The notes under the pieces are model-generated. The model saw only the letters and a program-made list of their open reading frames with translations. It did not search any database and was not told the origin of the DNA. From Methylobacterium bullatum (GTDB taxonomy: Bacteria > Pseudomonadota > Alphaproteobacteria > Rhizobiales > Beijerinckiaceae), in the NCBI GenBank assembly GCA_902712845.1, contig LR743504.1:4004001-4068000 (forward strand): 64,000 bases of DNA, given 5' to 3'. This document shows positions 33,480 through 43,393 of the stretch, one piece after another; position 1 is the stretch's first letter; each line of letters opens with the position of its first letter. Position numbers and translations under genes: made by a program.

Positions 33480-34520
33480 TCATGCCCCGTCGCCGTGGTC
33501 GGGCCGCCAGCGCCGGAGAGATCCCGGCAGCGACCGCATCATCGCCCCGCCGATCCTGTCGGCATTGCGTTGGTAGAGGATCCCTAGCCCGATCAAGCCG
33601 AGACCGATGAGCGACAACGCGAAGGGGAAGAGCAGCGAGTCTATGAAGACCCGGCTCGCCAGATCGCCGAGATAGAGCGCGACGCCAATGGCGCCGAACA
33701 CCGCGTAGATCCGCCGAGACAGGAAGATGGCGAGGCCGATGAGCGCGACGTTCATCGAGGCGTAGAGCGCCTTCGCCACTTCGCTGTCGGAGAATTGCCA
33801 GGTCACCGCGCCCCAGAAGGTGAGGATGCCGGAGAGGTGGAGCCAGAACGCGTAATCCGTCCGCCTCTGGCGCAGGTCCACCACCCAGGCGAAGGCCATG
33901 AGGGCGAGTCCGAACCAGAGCGAGATCGTCCGGCGGGTCTCCCAATCGAGATCCGGCCCCGTGGCCCAGAGGCCGATATCCATGGACAGGAACCATAGGG
34001 CGACTGCCGCGATCAGGGTGATGAAGCCGAAGCGCGTGGCGCGCAGGGCCACGGCCGAGGCCAGGAGCGTCGCCGCTTCCATGGGCACCCAGCCGCCCTT
34101 GATCCAGGTGAAGACGTCGCGATAGGCGCCCGGCCGGCCCTGTTCGCCCCAGCCCCAGCTCTCCTGCAGGCCGTAGACGGCGAGCGGCGTCATGGCCACG
34201 GCGCAGGCGATGAGGAGACCGCCGGGGACCAGCAGGTCATGCGCGATGCGAAGGTGCCGCCCGGCGGCGACGAAGGCCGCCGCGTAGATCAGGGCGGTGG
34301 CGGTCAGGGCCGGTCCGCCCATCATCCCGAAGGCGAGGGTCGAGAACAGGCCCATGGCGCCGATGACCACCAGGGCACCGGCATACCAGAGCACGTGAGC
34401 GAGATCGAAGGCCGCCCCCCGTCCCCGCTGCGCGGCGTAGAAGGCGGAAAGCGCGCGCGCCTGCTCGGCGGTGATGATCCCGGCGGACGCGGCGTCATCG
34501 AAGGCGGGGCGGGTCTTCAC
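33480..34520 (-). CDS. Multi-pass membrane protein, DUF2157-like, unknown role
   Basis: The 346-residue protein begins with a short soluble segment (IITAEQARALSAFYAAQRG) followed by about ten hydrophobic helices, for example VLWYAGALVVIGAMGLFSTL and LLVPGGLLIACAVAMTPLAV. A cytosolic N-terminus followed by paired helices recalls DUF2157-type proteins, but this is a weak resemblance. No catalytic motif is seen. It converges on the ATPase gene with 23 bases between stops. Confidence 0.7.
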   Translation of the reverse strand: MKTRPAFDDAASAGIITAEQARALSAFYAAQRGRGAAFDLAHVLWYAGALVVIGAMGLFSTLAFGMMGGPALTATALIYAAAFVAAGRHLRIAHDLLVPGGLLIACAVAMTPLAVYGLQESWGWGEQGRPGAYRDVFTWIKGGWVPMEAATLLASAVALRATRFGFITLIAAVALWFLSMDIGLWATGPDLDWETRRTISLWFGLALMAFAWVVDLRQRRTDYAFWLHLSGILTFWGAVTWQFSDSEVAKALYASMNVALIGLAIFLSRRIYAVFGAIGVALYLGDLASRVFIDSLLFPFALSLIGLGLIGLGILYQRNADRIGGAMMRSLPGSLRRWRPDHGDGA

Positions 34521-34620
34521 GATGACGGGGCCTCGGCGGAAAGCGGCCCCTGAGCGGGTCGGTGTTCCGCCCTACTCGCCCCGCGCGGACGGCGCGGCGT
34601 GCTCCCGCACGCGGCCCGCC

Positions 34621-35466
34621 TCACTCCTTGCTGTCGAGCCTCAGGTCAGGGGCTTCCGGGTTCTTCATGCCGACCACGTGGTAGCCGGCATCCACATGGA
34701 GGATCTCGCCGGTCATGCCGCGTGACATGTCCGATATCAGGTAGGAGGCGGTCTCGCCGACCTCCTCGATGGTCACCGTGCGCCGCAGGGGCGCGTTGTA
34801 CTCGTTCCACTTGAGGATGTAGCGGAAGTCGCCGATGCCGGAGGCGGCGAGCGTCTTGATCGGCCCCGCCGAAATGGCGTTGACGCGGATCTTCGAGGGG
34901 CCGAGATCGGCCGCGAGATAGCGCACGGAGGCTTCCAGCGCCGCTTTGGCGACGCCCATGACGTTGTAATGCGGCATCCATTTCTCGGCGCCGTAATAGG
35001 TCAGCGTCAGGAGCGAGCCACCATTGGGCATCAGCTTCTCGGCACGCTGGGCCACCGCCGTGAACGAGTAGCACGAGATCATCAGCGACTTGGTGAAGTT
35101 CGCCTCCGAGGTCTCGACGTAGCGCCCCGTCAGCTCGTCCTTGTCGGAGAAGGCGATGCAATGGACGACGAAGTCGATCCCCTGCGGAAAGACGCGGCCG
35201 GCTTCCGCGAAGACGGCGTCGATGGAGGCGCCGTCGGTGACGTCGCAATGCCCCACCACATGGGCATCGAGCTCGCGCGCCAGGGGCTCGACCCGCTTCT
35301 TCAGGGCATCGCCCTGGTAGCTGAAGGCGAGCTTGGCGCCGTGGGCATGGGCGCTCTTGGCGATGCCCCAGGCGATGGACCGGTTGTTGGCGACACCGAG
35401 CACCAGACCGCATTTCCCGGCGAGCAAGCCGCCGACGTGATCGTGTACCGGGTTCGTGTCCGCCAT
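34621..35466 (-). CDS. fabI: Enoyl-ACP reductase (NADH)
   Basis: The 281-residue FabI reduces enoyl-ACP in the last step of fatty acid elongation. GLVLGVANNRSIAWGIAK is the FabI-type nucleotide-binding loop. The catalytic residues are in LTYYGAEKWMPHYNVMGVAK (Tyr-x6-Lys with the preceding Tyr), and NAISAGPIKTLAASGI covers the substrate loop. It follows the DnaJ-like gene by 114 bases on the same strand, a gene order I recall from other Rhizobiales. Confidence 0.95.
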   Translation of the reverse strand: MADTNPVHDHVGGLLAGKCGLVLGVANNRSIAWGIAKSAHAHGAKLAFSYQGDALKKRVEPLARELDAHVVGHCDVTDGASIDAVFAEAGRVFPQGIDFVVHCIAFSDKDELTGRYVETSEANFTKSLMISCYSFTAVAQRAEKLMPNGGSLLTLTYYGAEKWMPHYNVMGVAKAALEASVRYLAADLGPSKIRVNAISAGPIKTLAASGIGDFRYILKWNEYNAPLRRTVTIEEVGETASYLISDMSRGMTGEILHVDAGYHVVGMKNPEAPDLRLDSKE

Positions 35467-35580
35467 GAGTCACCTGAGCCAGAGGCCGTCGCGCGCCGGA
35501 GCGCACCCGTCCGGACCTGGGGGGAAGCACTCGCGCCGAGGCATCCTTAGCGGAGGTGCGCCGGGGACGGAAGTCCGCGC

Positions 35581-36522
35581 CTACGCCTGTCCAGAGGCGG
35601 TGCGCGCCGCCCGGCGCCCGTTGGCATAGGCGAGGAGGGTCTCGTCCTCGCCGGCGGGCAGCGAGATCGCCGTGGTGGCGAACAGGTCGCCGCGGCTGCC
35701 GTCCTTCTTCGGCAGGCCCTTGCCCTTCAGGCGGAAGGTCCGGCCCGAACTCGTCATGGCCGGAACGCGCATCTCCACTGCGCCGGTGAGCGTCGGAACC
35801 CGGATCGGGCCGCCGAGGATCGCATCCTCGAGGGCGAGGTCGACGGAGGTGCGCAGATCCGCCCCCTCCACGGTGAAGCGCGGGTGCGGCAGGATGCGGA
35901 TGGTCAGCAGGGCGTCGCCCGGCGAGGAGCGTGGACCTCCCGGGTTCCCGAGGCCGCGCAGGCGGATGGTCTGCCCGTCCACGACGCCCTTGGGGATCAC
36001 CACGTCGACGTCGCGCGAGCCGAGCGAGATCCGCAACTTCTCCTCGCTCGCCACCTGCTCCAGGGTCACCGAGAGTTCGGCGGCGAGATCCTCGCCCTTC
36101 ATCGGTCCCCTGGCGCCCGGACCGCCACCGGCACCGCCCCGGAACGTGTCGCCGAACAGGTGCGAGAAGATGTCCTCGCCGATCCCGCCGCCGCCTGCCC
36201 GGTTGCGCGCGGCGCTCTCGAAGTCGAAGCCGGCGGAGCGGGCGCCACCCGGACCGCCGCCGAAGCCACCGAACCCGTCGAAGCCGGCCGGTGCACGGGG
36301 CTTGCCGTCGGCATCGATCTCGCCACGGTCGAACTGGCCGCGCTTGGTGGCATCGCTGAGGATCTCGTAGGCGCTGTTGGCCTCCGAGAAACGGTCCTTG
36401 GCCTTGGCGTCGTTCTTGTTTGTGTCGGGGTGGTAGGCCTTGGCGAGCTTGCGATAGGCCTTCTTGATGTCGGCCTCGCTGGCGCCCTTGGCCACACCCA
36501 GCACGTCGTAGGGATTGCGCAT
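35581..36522 (-). CDS. DnaJ-like co-chaperone, CbpA type
   Basis: The 313-residue protein has a J domain ([20 protein letters not shown] with HPD in [11 protein letters not shown]), a Gly/Phe-rich linker ([11 protein letters not shown]) and two beta-rich peptide-binding domains ([20 protein letters not shown]). The cysteine-rich zinc finger of true DnaJ is absent, so it is a CbpA-like type II co-chaperone of DnaK. It starts at the ATG 36522. Confidence 0.9.
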   Translation of the reverse strand: MRNPYDVLGVAKGASEADIKKAYRKLAKAYHPDTNKNDAKAKDRFSEANSAYEILSDATKRGQFDRGEIDADGKPRAPAGFDGFGGFGGGPGGARSAGFDFESAARNRAGGGGIGEDIFSHLFGDTFRGGAGGGPGARGPMKGEDLAAELSVTLEQVASEEKLRISLGSRDVDVVIPKGVVDGQTIRLRGLGNPGGPRSSPGDALLTIRILPHPRFTVEGADLRTSVDLALEDAILGGPIRVPTLTGAVEMRVPAMTSSGRTFRLKGKGLPKKDGSRGDLFATTAISLPAGEDETLLAYANGRRAARTASGQA

Positions 36523-36724
36523 CGTCTGTTATCGGTCTCGGTGCCGCACGGGGCCGGGCTCATGCCCGCCCCTGTCGAAGTCTTCCGCTATGTGGAATGG
36601 CTGTTGCTTCTCTGCAACGGTCGTCCGGCAGGATTCGACGGTTCGATCCACGCGTCAACCCGCCGCCACGCCGGACGATCCCAAAGGCGGCACGATCTTG
36701 CCAACAGCCAAGCCGTTCTCGTCG

Positions 36725-37252
36725 TCAGGCCTTCGCCTTGGCAGTGCGGATACGCGTCAATTCCCATTCGCCCCCCGACGGCTTGCAGCCGGTACCGCGC
36801 ACGAAACGACTGCGCGATGGCGCGATGACCGAGGCGAGGAAGTCCCGACAGATCAGGTCGTTGGCGACGTAGGGAAGGCCTGTCGGGTTGACGGAGCCGC
36901 GCAGGGACGAATCCGGGTTGTCCCACTTGACCGGACGGCCGTTGCCCTGCGGATCGAGGGCCACCGCCAGGGCCGCGTGCGCCCGGCGCCAATCCTCGTC
37001 GGACATCTCGCTGCCGAAGCTCTTAGGGCGCTTGTCGATGCTGCCCGTGACCAGGGGCTCGGGGACCGTCACGTCCGGCTCCGACTTGCTCTCGCTCTGG
37101 AAGGTGAGGATCGGAATCCCGCAGCCGGCGAGCGACAGGGCCAGGACCACGCTGCCCGATGTCAGCACCGCCGTGCACCGGGCGCGGGCCAGACGGGGTG
37201 CGACGACGGCACGGATGGAGACGGGTTGGGCTTTACTCTCGCTCCGACGCAT
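36725..37252 (-). CDS. Lipoprotein, RT0821/Lpp0805 surface antigen family
   Basis: From the ATG at 37252 the product has 175 residues. A basic segment is followed by [16 protein letters not shown], a lipobox with the lipidated cysteine, so it is anchored to the outer or inner membrane. The C-terminal part ([36 protein letters not shown]) matches the RT0821/Lpp0805 family, also called 16-17 kDa surface antigen. Its function is unknown. It is divergent from pdxH. Confidence 0.82.
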   Translation of the reverse strand: MRRSESKAQPVSIRAVVAPRLARARCTAVLTSGSVVLALSLAGCGIPILTFQSESKSEPDVTVPEPLVTGSIDKRPKSFGSEMSDEDWRRAHAALAVALDPQGNGRPVKWDNPDSSLRGSVNPTGLPYVANDLICRDFLASVIAPSRSRFVRGTGCKPSGGEWELTRIRTAKAKA

Positions 37253-37342
37253 TACACCTGTTCTCACGACGTGACTCGAACGACGACAAATCGTGTCCCA
37301 CGTCGGTGCCCCCGACCCGGATCTCACCAGCAGGATTACGCC

Positions 37343-38008
37343 TTGGATCGGTTAAGGATCGATGAGCCGGCCACGCCCGGCAGTGTCTCACCCGCCGCCT
37401 CCCCCCTCGGGGCCGGTGGAGACTTCACGCTGTCCACAGACCCCTGGGGTCTGTTTTCCGCCTGGATGGGCGAGGCCGAGCGCGCGGAGCCCGAGGATCC
37501 CAACGCTATGGCGCTCGCCACGGCCGGCTCCGACGGCCTGCCGGACGTGCGCATGGTGCTGCTCAAGGGGGCCGATGAGCGCGGCTTCGTCTTCTATACC
37601 AATGTCGACTCGGCCAAGGGCGAGGAGCTGGCGCAGAACCCCCAGGCGGCCCTCGTCCTGCATTGGAAGAGCCTGCGCCGGCAGGTCCGCGCGCGCGGAC
37701 CCGTGAGCCACGTGTCGCTCGAGGAGGCCGACGCCTATTTCGCGAGCCGCCGCCGCGAGAGCCGCCTCGGCGCCCATGCCAGCCGCCAGTCCCGGCCCCT
37801 GGCCGACCGCGCCACCCTGGAAGCGGAGGTCGCCGCCCTGTCGGCCCGCTACGAGGACCAGCCGGTGCCGCGCCCGGAGAACTGGACGGGGTTCCGCATC
37901 GCCCCGGTGTCGATCGAGTTCTGGCAGGACGGCCCCTACCGCCTCCACGACCGCGTCCGCTTCACCAGGGCCGGCGGCGGCTGGAGCGGGGCGAGACTCT
38001 ATCCGTGA
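37343..38008 (+). CDS. pdxH: Pyridoxamine 5'-phosphate oxidase
   Basis: The enzyme uses FMN to make pyridoxal 5'-phosphate. The core is clear: [80 protein letters not shown], and a C-terminus [14 protein letters not shown] ending RLYP. No ATG or GTG lies in frame at the right place. A TTG at 37343, preceded by AGCAGGA, gives 221 residues beginning LDRLRIDEP, close to the usual length, so a TTG start is inferred. Confidence 0.88.
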   Translation: MDRLRIDEPATPGSVSPAASPLGAGGDFTLSTDPWGLFSAWMGEAERAEPEDPNAMALATAGSDGLPDVRMVLLKGADERGFVFYTNVDSAKGEELAQNPQAALVLHWKSLRRQVRARGPVSHVSLEEADAYFASRRRESRLGAHASRQSRPLADRATLEAEVAALSARYEDQPVPRPENWTGFRIAPVSIEFWQDGPYRLHDRVRFTRAGGGWSGARLYP

Positions 38009-38188
38009 CGGGACGGAGCGTGGCGCCAACGAATCCAGGGAGTACGGCGTCACGGAACGGAGGACGTCGCTTCGGCCCCGTATGTGTCCGCCGGACATGC
38101 GCGCGGAACGTCGCCTCTGGGCGGTGAGCGGACCGGCCGATCTCCGTGACGATCGGGGATGGACGGCCGTTCCGGTTGGGTCACCGCG

Positions 38189-39406
38189 TTACGTTCGGCA
38201 TGTCCGCACCGAGCGCGCGGTGAGCGCCCACGTCAGCAAGGCAGCGGCGCTGAATGTCGCTCCGAGTACCGAGACACCGGGCCAGCCGGCGCGGGCATGG
38301 ATGGCCGTCGCAGCAGCGGCGCCGAGGGCGCTACCGATCGAATAGAATACCATGTAGCCGCCGATGAGTCGGCTGCTGGCTTCGGGACGCAGGGCGACGA
38401 TGAGGCTCTGGTTCGTGACATGAACGGCCTGCACGGCGAGATCGAGCAGGACGACGCCGAAGAGAAGGACCGGAATCGATACCGGCAGCAGTGCAATCGG
38501 CGCCCACGATGCAAGCAGGAGAAGGAGAGACGCTCCCGTCGTCCATTGACCATGCCCCCGGTCCGAAAGCCGTCCGGCACCCGTCGCGGCCATCGCCCCC
38601 GCCAAGCCAACGAGGCCGAACAGGCCGATCCAGCTGTGGGAGTAGGAGAAGGGCGGGGCACTGAGCGGCAGCACCAAGGCGGTCCAGAAGGAACTGAAGG
38701 ACGCGAAGATCAGCAGCCCGAGGACACCGCGAACCAGCAGGACCGGCTCGCTGAGGAACAGGATGGGAACAGAGCGGAGGGCGGCGACATAGCTCCCGGT
38801 GCCGGCCGGGATCCGATGCCGCGGCAGGACACGCACGAGCAGGACGACGAGGGCGAGCGACAGGAGTGCGGAGACGAGATAGACCGCTCGCCAGCCACCG
38901 AGATCGGCCAGTAGTCCGGCCGCGAAGCGCGCCGCGAGGATGCCGATCACGATGCCGCTCGTGACCGTACCCACCACCCGGCCTCGTTCGGCCGGTGCCG
39001 CGAGCGTCGCGGCGAAGGCGACCAGAACCTGAACCACAGTCGCGAGCAGCCCGACCGCCGCCATGCCGGCCAACAGGATCGCTCCGGTTCGGGCTGTGGC
39101 CACCGCCACCAGCGCAAGGACCGAAAAAAGCCCCTGGCCGAGAATGAGGCGACGGCGATCGATGAGATCGCCGAGCGGCACGATGAAGATCAAGCCCAGC
39201 CCGTAGCCGATCTGGGTCAGGGTCACCACGAGCCCGATCGCGGCGGGCGAAATCTCGAACTCCCGCGCCATCGCATCGAGCAGGGGCTGGGCGTAGTAGA
39301 TGTTCGCGACGCTCAAGCCGGCGGAGGCCGCGAAAATCAGGATCGTTGTCTTGGGCAGTCGTCCCTCCGGCGCCGGAGCGATCCGTCCATCTTGTCTGTG
39401 CGGCAT
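38189..39406 (-). CDS. MFS efflux-type transporter
   Basis: The 405-residue protein is a 12-helix major facilitator. It begins TTILIFAASAGLSVANIYYA and carries motif A (PLGDLIDRRRLILGQ) between helices 2 and 3. The sequence AQPLLDAMAREFEISPAAIG recalls the YgaY/arabinose-efflux group of drug or sugar exporters. The HxlR regulator gene is divergent, which suggests induction by an electrophile or quinone-like compound. Confidence 0.85.
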   Translation of the reverse strand: MPHRQDGRIAPAPEGRLPKTTILIFAASAGLSVANIYYAQPLLDAMAREFEISPAAIGLVVTLTQIGYGLGLIFIVPLGDLIDRRRLILGQGLFSVLALVAVATARTGAILLAGMAAVGLLATVVQVLVAFAATLAAPAERGRVVGTVTSGIVIGILAARFAAGLLADLGGWRAVYLVSALLSLALVVLLVRVLPRHRIPAGTGSYVAALRSVPILFLSEPVLLVRGVLGLLIFASFSSFWTALVLPLSAPPFSYSHSWIGLFGLVGLAGAMAATGAGRLSDRGHGQWTTGASLLLLLASWAPIALLPVSIPVLLFGVVLLDLAVQAVHVTNQSLIVALRPEASSRLIGGYMVFYSIGSALGAAAATAIHARAGWPGVSVLGATFSAAALLTWALTARSVRTCRT

Positions 39407-39433
39407 TGCGGTCCCGTCGATGATAGTCGATCT

Positions 39434-39450
39434 GGTTTCATCTTGAGACC
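39434..39450. promoter_or_regulatory. Candidate HxlR operator
   Basis: GGTTTCA-TCT-TGAGACC is an inverted repeat with one mismatch, placed between the divergent MFS and HxlR genes. A looser repeat CCAGT-N11-ACTGG follows at 39469-39489. Either may be bound by the regulator. Confidence 0.4.
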
Positions 39451-39504
39451 ACTTGTGATCGCCCCTTTCCAGTTCTAAATCGAGACTGGTTGAGGCGGGA
39501 GCGC

Positions 39505-39963
39505 ATGGTCATGGCGAAGCGGGTCAGCCTCTGGAACGCCGGGTGCCCGGTTGCGCGCGCCCTCGATGTCATCGGCGACTGGTGGTCCCTCCTGATCATC
39601 CGCGATGCCTTCGACGGAACGAGGCGCTTCAATGAGTTCCAGAGTGGTCTCGGCATCGCCAAGGGGATGCTGGCGTCCCGCCTTCGCGACCTGACCGAAC
39701 GGGGCATTCTGGAGACGGCGCCCGCCTCGGACGGAACCGCTTATCGGGAATACGTCCTGACGGAGAAGGGACGCGGTCTCTTCCTCGTCATCGTCGCACT
39801 CCGACAGTGGGGGGAGGCCCATCTCTATGGGCCGAACGATCGCCGGTCCCGCCTGGTCGATCGTGACGTCGGGGCTCCGGTCGCTCGACTGGCCCTGCGA
39901 TCCGCCGATGATCGCCGTCTCGACTGGTGTGACACGCGGGTGCTGAAACCGGACGTCACCTGA
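39505..39963 (+). CDS. HxlR family transcriptional regulator
   Basis: The 152-residue winged-helix regulator has the HxlR signature: NAGCPVARALDVIGDWWSLL with the conserved cysteine, RRFNEFQSGLGIAKGMLASR (recognition helix), RLRDLTERGILET and YREYVLTEKGRGL. HxlR proteins often sense aldehydes or quinones through that cysteine. The ATG at 39505 follows GGGAG; ATG 39511 is an alternative. It is divergent from and probably represses the MFS gene. Confidence 0.88.
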   Translation: MVMAKRVSLWNAGCPVARALDVIGDWWSLLIIRDAFDGTRRFNEFQSGLGIAKGMLASRLRDLTERGILETAPASDGTAYREYVLTEKGRGLFLVIVALRQWGEAHLYGPNDRRSRLVDRDVGAPVARLALRSADDRRLDWCDTRVLKPDVT

Positions 39964-40271
39964 CAGGACCGTTGGGTCGGGATCAGGCACCCGAGCGGGC
40001 TCACAGGTCGAACGGAGCCCCGGCCCCGGCGTCTCTTCTCCTCGATCGACGACGGGTGGCGGTTCGCGAGATAGGCGACGGCGAGGGAAGCGAGTCCCGT
40101 CATGCGCGTCCGGGGATTCTTGATCGCGGGCCTCCTCTCGAAGAGTGCCGGCCAAGACGTGCTGCGGCGCGGGATCGACCCTGGATTTCCCGGCCGGCGC
40201 GGCTTAGACCTGGGCATGGCACGGCGGGATGATCTCGGCTGTCCACCGCCTCCGGATCCTGAGGAACGGCT
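39964..40271. other. Intergenic region, 308 bp, no gene seen
   Basis: The stretch lies between the HxlR gene and the SDR gene, both rightward. Long open frames cross it on the minus strand, but they continue antisense through the SDR gene and show no protein features. It should hold the SDR promoter. Confidence 0.45.
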
Positions 40272-41027
40272 TTGGCCATATCGAGCAATGAACGCCGCCG
40301 CGTCATGCTGCTGACGGGCGCAAGCCGCGGAATCGGCCACGCCACGGTCAAGCGCTTCTCCGCGGCCGGGTGGCGGGTGATCACCTGCTCCCGCCATGCC
40401 TTCCCCGAGAATTGCCCCTGGGAGATGGGGCCGGAGGACCACCTCCAGGTCGATCTCTCGGACCCCGAGGATACGATGCGCGGTGTGGCGGAAGTCGCCG
40501 GCCGTCTCGCCGACGAGGGCGGCCTGCTCCATGCGCTCGTCAACAATGCCGGCATCTCGCCCAAGGGCAGCAACGGCGAGCGCCTCGGCGCCATCGCCAC
40601 GGAATTCGGCGACTGGCGCAAGGTGTTCCAGGTCAACGTCTTCGCGCCCCTGCTCCTGGCACGCGGCCTGTGCGAGGAACTCACCCGCGCCAAGGGCTCC
40701 ATCGTCAACGTCACCTCGATCGCCGGATCCCGCGTGCATCCCTTCGCGGGGGCCGCCTACGGCACGTCGAAGGCGGCGCTCGCCGGCCTCACCCGTGAGA
40801 TGGCCAGCGATTTCGGCCCCCTCGGGGTGCGGGTGAACGCGATCTCGCCGGGCGAGATCGACACGGCGATCCTGTCGCCCGGCACCGACAAGATCGTGGC
40901 CGGCATCCCGCAGCGGCGCCTCGGCACGCCCGACGAGGTGGCCAAGGCGATCTACTTCCTCTGCACCGAGGCGTCGTCCTACGTGAACGGCGCCGAGTTG
41001 CACATCAACGGCGGCCAGCATGTCTGA
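40272..41027 (+). CDS. Short-chain dehydrogenase/reductase
   Basis: The 251-residue classical SDR has the cofactor motif TGASRGIGHATVKRF, the structural NNAG (LVNNAGISPKG), catalytic SIAGSRVHPFAGAAYGTSKA (Ser, Tyr, Lys) and ISPGEIDTAI. It should be an NAD(P)-dependent oxidoreductase of an alcohol or keto substrate; the substrate is not readable. The TTG at 40272 has GAGGA nine bases upstream; an ATG at 40305 would cut close to the cofactor motif. It overlaps the next gene by eight bases. Confidence 0.88.
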   Translation: MAISSNERRRVMLLTGASRGIGHATVKRFSAAGWRVITCSRHAFPENCPWEMGPEDHLQVDLSDPEDTMRGVAEVAGRLADEGGLLHALVNNAGISPKGSNGERLGAIATEFGDWRKVFQVNVFAPLLLARGLCEELTRAKGSIVNVTSIAGSRVHPFAGAAYGTSKAALAGLTREMASDFGPLGVRVNAISPGEIDTAILSPGTDKIVAGIPQRRLGTPDEVAKAIYFLCTEASSYVNGAELHINGGQHV

Positions 41028-42177
41028 ACGAGGTGCGCTCTCGGCGCTCCTCGCGGTCTCCGTTCTCGTCGCCTCGCTTCTGAGCGCGCAGCCCGTCCGG
41101 GCCGATCCGGTCGTCACGATCCTCGACCTGCCGTTCAGGGCGCGCGCCATGCGCGGCCCCGGCAGCGAGGTCTCCCTGGCTGTGGCGACCTCGGGTCTCC
41201 TTCCGCTCGCCCGTCCCAAAGGGTTGAAGGGTGAGGTGGTGGAGGATGTGTCCCTGGCCGTCCTGTGGGGCGACGAGGGCGGCGCCGCTCTGACCCTCGC
41301 CGACGGCAAGGTCGCCACCACCCTGCTCGGTGTCGAGGCCATCGACGGACTCGCGGTCTCCGAGACCCCGCGCGGCGCCGTTCCCGGCACCCGGCGCGCG
41401 ACCCTCGGTCCGCTCAGTGCCCACCTGTCCGACCCCGTCCGCCCCAATGCCAGCGAGTTCGAGCGCGCGGGGACGCTCACCATCCGCGAGCGCCAGCCGG
41501 TGGGGATGAGCGCCGATCCGAAACCCGTCCCCATCGTGACCACTGCCGTCACCGCCGGTCACGGCGCCGACTTCGCCCTGCGCCGCCCCATCGCGATTCT
41601 CATCGACGGCCGGCCGGTCATCGTGGCGGTGACGGCGCAGGATGGCGGATCGGCCCTGGTCGTGGTCGGCAAGCCCTCGGCAGAGTTCGCGAAACCCCCG
41701 GCGGAGTCGGACAAGGCCTGGTCCGTCCTTGCCCGGAGCCCGGTTCAGGCGGCGGGGCCGGGTGGGCAGCCGCTGACTCTCGCGGCGATCGCTGATTTCT
41801 CGAAAGCCGGACAACCCCGGATCGCCGCGGTGGCGGCGCCCGACGGGGCCGGCATCCTCCAGCTCTGGGCCTACGAGATGGGAGCCCTGCGCCTGATCGG
41901 AGAGGGGGCCGGCTACACCACTCTGTCCCCAGGCGAGGGCGGGGCCGACCTATCGGCCGTTCTCGATGCCGATGGAGACGGTGTGGCCGAGCTCGCCTTG
42001 CCCGTGGCGGATCGGAGCGCCCTGGCCATCCTGTCCCTGAAGGACGGCATCCGCGAGGTGAAGCGCATCCCCCTGCCCGGCCTTGCCGCCTTCGGTGTCG
42101 CGGCCATCGGCCACGGCCCTCGCGCGCGCCTTCTCGTCGGCCTCGCCGACGGGCGGGTGGCGCTCCTCTCTCCGTAA
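41020..42177 (+). CDS. Exported protein with FG-GAP/VCBS-like repeats
   Basis: The 385-residue protein starts with a signal peptide (LSALLAVSVLVASLLSAQPVRA) and is probably periplasmic. The body is beta-rich, with repeating segments such as IADFSKAGQPRIAAVAAPDG and VLDADGDGVAELALPV, the latter a VCBS or FG-GAP-like calcium-binding motif of beta propellers. No enzyme motif is seen. Its start overlaps the SDR stop, and NUDIX and TIGR02301 genes follow in the same operon. Confidence 0.7.
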   Translation: MSERGALSALLAVSVLVASLLSAQPVRADPVVTILDLPFRARAMRGPGSEVSLAVATSGLLPLARPKGLKGEVVEDVSLAVLWGDEGGAALTLADGKVATTLLGVEAIDGLAVSETPRGAVPGTRRATLGPLSAHLSDPVRPNASEFERAGTLTIRERQPVGMSADPKPVPIVTTAVTAGHGADFALRRPIAILIDGRPVIVAVTAQDGGSALVVVGKPSAEFAKPPAESDKAWSVLARSPVQAAGPGGQPLTLAAIADFSKAGQPRIAAVAAPDGAGILQLWAYEMGALRLIGEGAGYTTLSPGEGGADLSAVLDADGDGVAELALPVADRSALAILSLKDGIREVKRIPLPGLAAFGVAAIGHGPRARLLVGLADGRVALLSP

Positions 42178-42195
42178 CCGAGAAACGTCGAGCCC

Positions 42196-42681
42196 ATGAG
42201 CGAAGCAGCGAGCGAGGACGGTTCCGACGTCCGGCTCTTCCCGGCGCGCCCTTTCCTCGGCGCGTCCATCGCCGTCATCCGCGATGGGCGAGTGCTGCTG
42301 GCCGCCAGGGCCAACGAGCCCCTGCGCGGGGTCTGGACGCTTCCCGGCGGGCTGGTGGAGCCCGGCGAGACCCTGGCGCAGGCGGCGTTGCGGGAGCTCG
42401 GCGAGGAGGTCGGCGTCTCGGCCATGGTCGTTCGCTCCCTGACCCCGACGGAGATTATCCTGCGGGCCGAGGATGGCCGCGTGCGCCACCATTACGTCGT
42501 CCATCCCCATGCCGCCCTCTGGACCGCGGGCGAGCCGGCCCCCGGCCCCGAGGCCCTGGACGTGCGCTGGGCTTTTCCCGGCGAGCTCGCCGATCTCGCC
42601 ACCACGCCGGGATTACGGGAGACGGTGGAAGAGGCCCTCGCGCAGGTCGCTGGCCTGGCTGGCGATACGGCATCCCGATGA
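42196..42681 (+). CDS. NUDIX hydrolase
   Basis: The 161-residue protein has a complete Nudix box, GGLVEPGETLAQAAL followed by RELGEEVGV, which binds Mg and hydrolyses nucleoside diphosphate-linked compounds. It begins FLGASIAVIRDGRVLLAARA, resembling the ADP-ribose or NADH pyrophosphatase branch. Its stop overlaps the next start as ATGA. Confidence 0.9.
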   Translation: MSEAASEDGSDVRLFPARPFLGASIAVIRDGRVLLAARANEPLRGVWTLPGGLVEPGETLAQAALRELGEEVGVSAMVVRSLTPTEIILRAEDGRVRHHYVVHPHAALWTAGEPAPGPEALDVRWAFPGELADLATTPGLRETVEEALAQVAGLAGDTASR

Positions 42682-43226
42682 AACCGACGGGCTCCTCGTC
42701 TCGACCGGGAAACGGTGTAAACCTGCCCGATGAGGTTCGCGGCGGAGGACGGGGCGTGGCTGTGTCGTGGGTGAGGCGATGCCTGTCGCCTGTGCTGCTG
42801 TTCGCCCCCCTCGCGGTGGGCATGCCCGATCTCGCTTCGGCTCAGCAGCGCGCCAACCCGGCGCGGCCCGTGCAGAAGGCCCCCGAGAAGGACAAGGAGC
42901 CCCCTGCCCCCGCCGAGCCGCCGCCCGCTCCCTACGACCGGGACCTGATGCGGCTCTCCGAGATCATCGGCTCCCTCTCCTTTCTGCGCAGCCTCTGCGC
43001 GGCGCCTGACGCCGCCGAATGGCCGACCCGGATGAAGGCGTTGATGGAGGCCGAAGGGGTGACGCCGGGGCGGCGGGACCGTCTCGCCGGGGCGTATAAT
43101 CGCGGCTATCGCGGATACGCTCTCACCTACCGGGCCTGCACCCCATCGGCGACGGAGGCGGCGTCCCGCTATGTCGCGGAGGGAGAACGGCTGTCCCACG
43201 CCCTGGCCAGCCGTTTCGGGGGCTGA
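42678..43226 (+). CDS. TIGR02301 family exported protein
   Basis: The product has a hydrophobic segment (LSPVLLFAPLAVGMPDLASA), a proline-rich linker, and a domain with PPAPYDRDLMRLSEIIGSLS, FLRSLCAAPDA, YNRGYRGYALTYRACTP. This matches TIGR02301, a family of unknown function almost confined to Rhizobiales, with two conserved cysteines probably forming a disulphide in the periplasm. The ATG at 42678 overlaps the NUDIX stop. A GTG near 42756 would put the signal peptide at the true N-terminus and is a serious alternative. Confidence 0.8.
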   Translation: MKPTGSSSRPGNGVNLPDEVRGGGRGVAVSWVRRCLSPVLLFAPLAVGMPDLASAQQRANPARPVQKAPEKDKEPPAPAEPPPAPYDRDLMRLSEIIGSLSFLRSLCAAPDAAEWPTRMKALMEAEGVTPGRRDRLAGAYNRGYRGYALTYRACTPSATEAASRYVAEGERLSHALASRFGG

Positions 43227-43393
43227 GGCGGCGATGTGTCTTTCGGGAGACAGGGCACAAGGCTGAAGGAAATTCGTCGTATTCGACCTCCGACGTTAAC
43301 CGCTTCGCAATTCTTGGCTTCCCGAGGCGCGGGCCTCGGCATATGTTTCGGACATCCGCCGAGCCATTCTTCGGCGCAACCGATGTTATCGCC

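Noticed and set aside
32302-34520. A possible anti-phage system: OLD-like ATPase beside a membrane protein.
   Set aside because: The genes converge and do not form an operon, no nuclease or effector domain is present, and the neighbours are ordinary metabolic genes.
39825-41552. A 575-codon minus-strand frame across the HxlR, SDR and exported-protein genes.
   Set aside because: It is antisense to well-supported genes and is Arg/Gly/Ala-rich without recognisable protein features.
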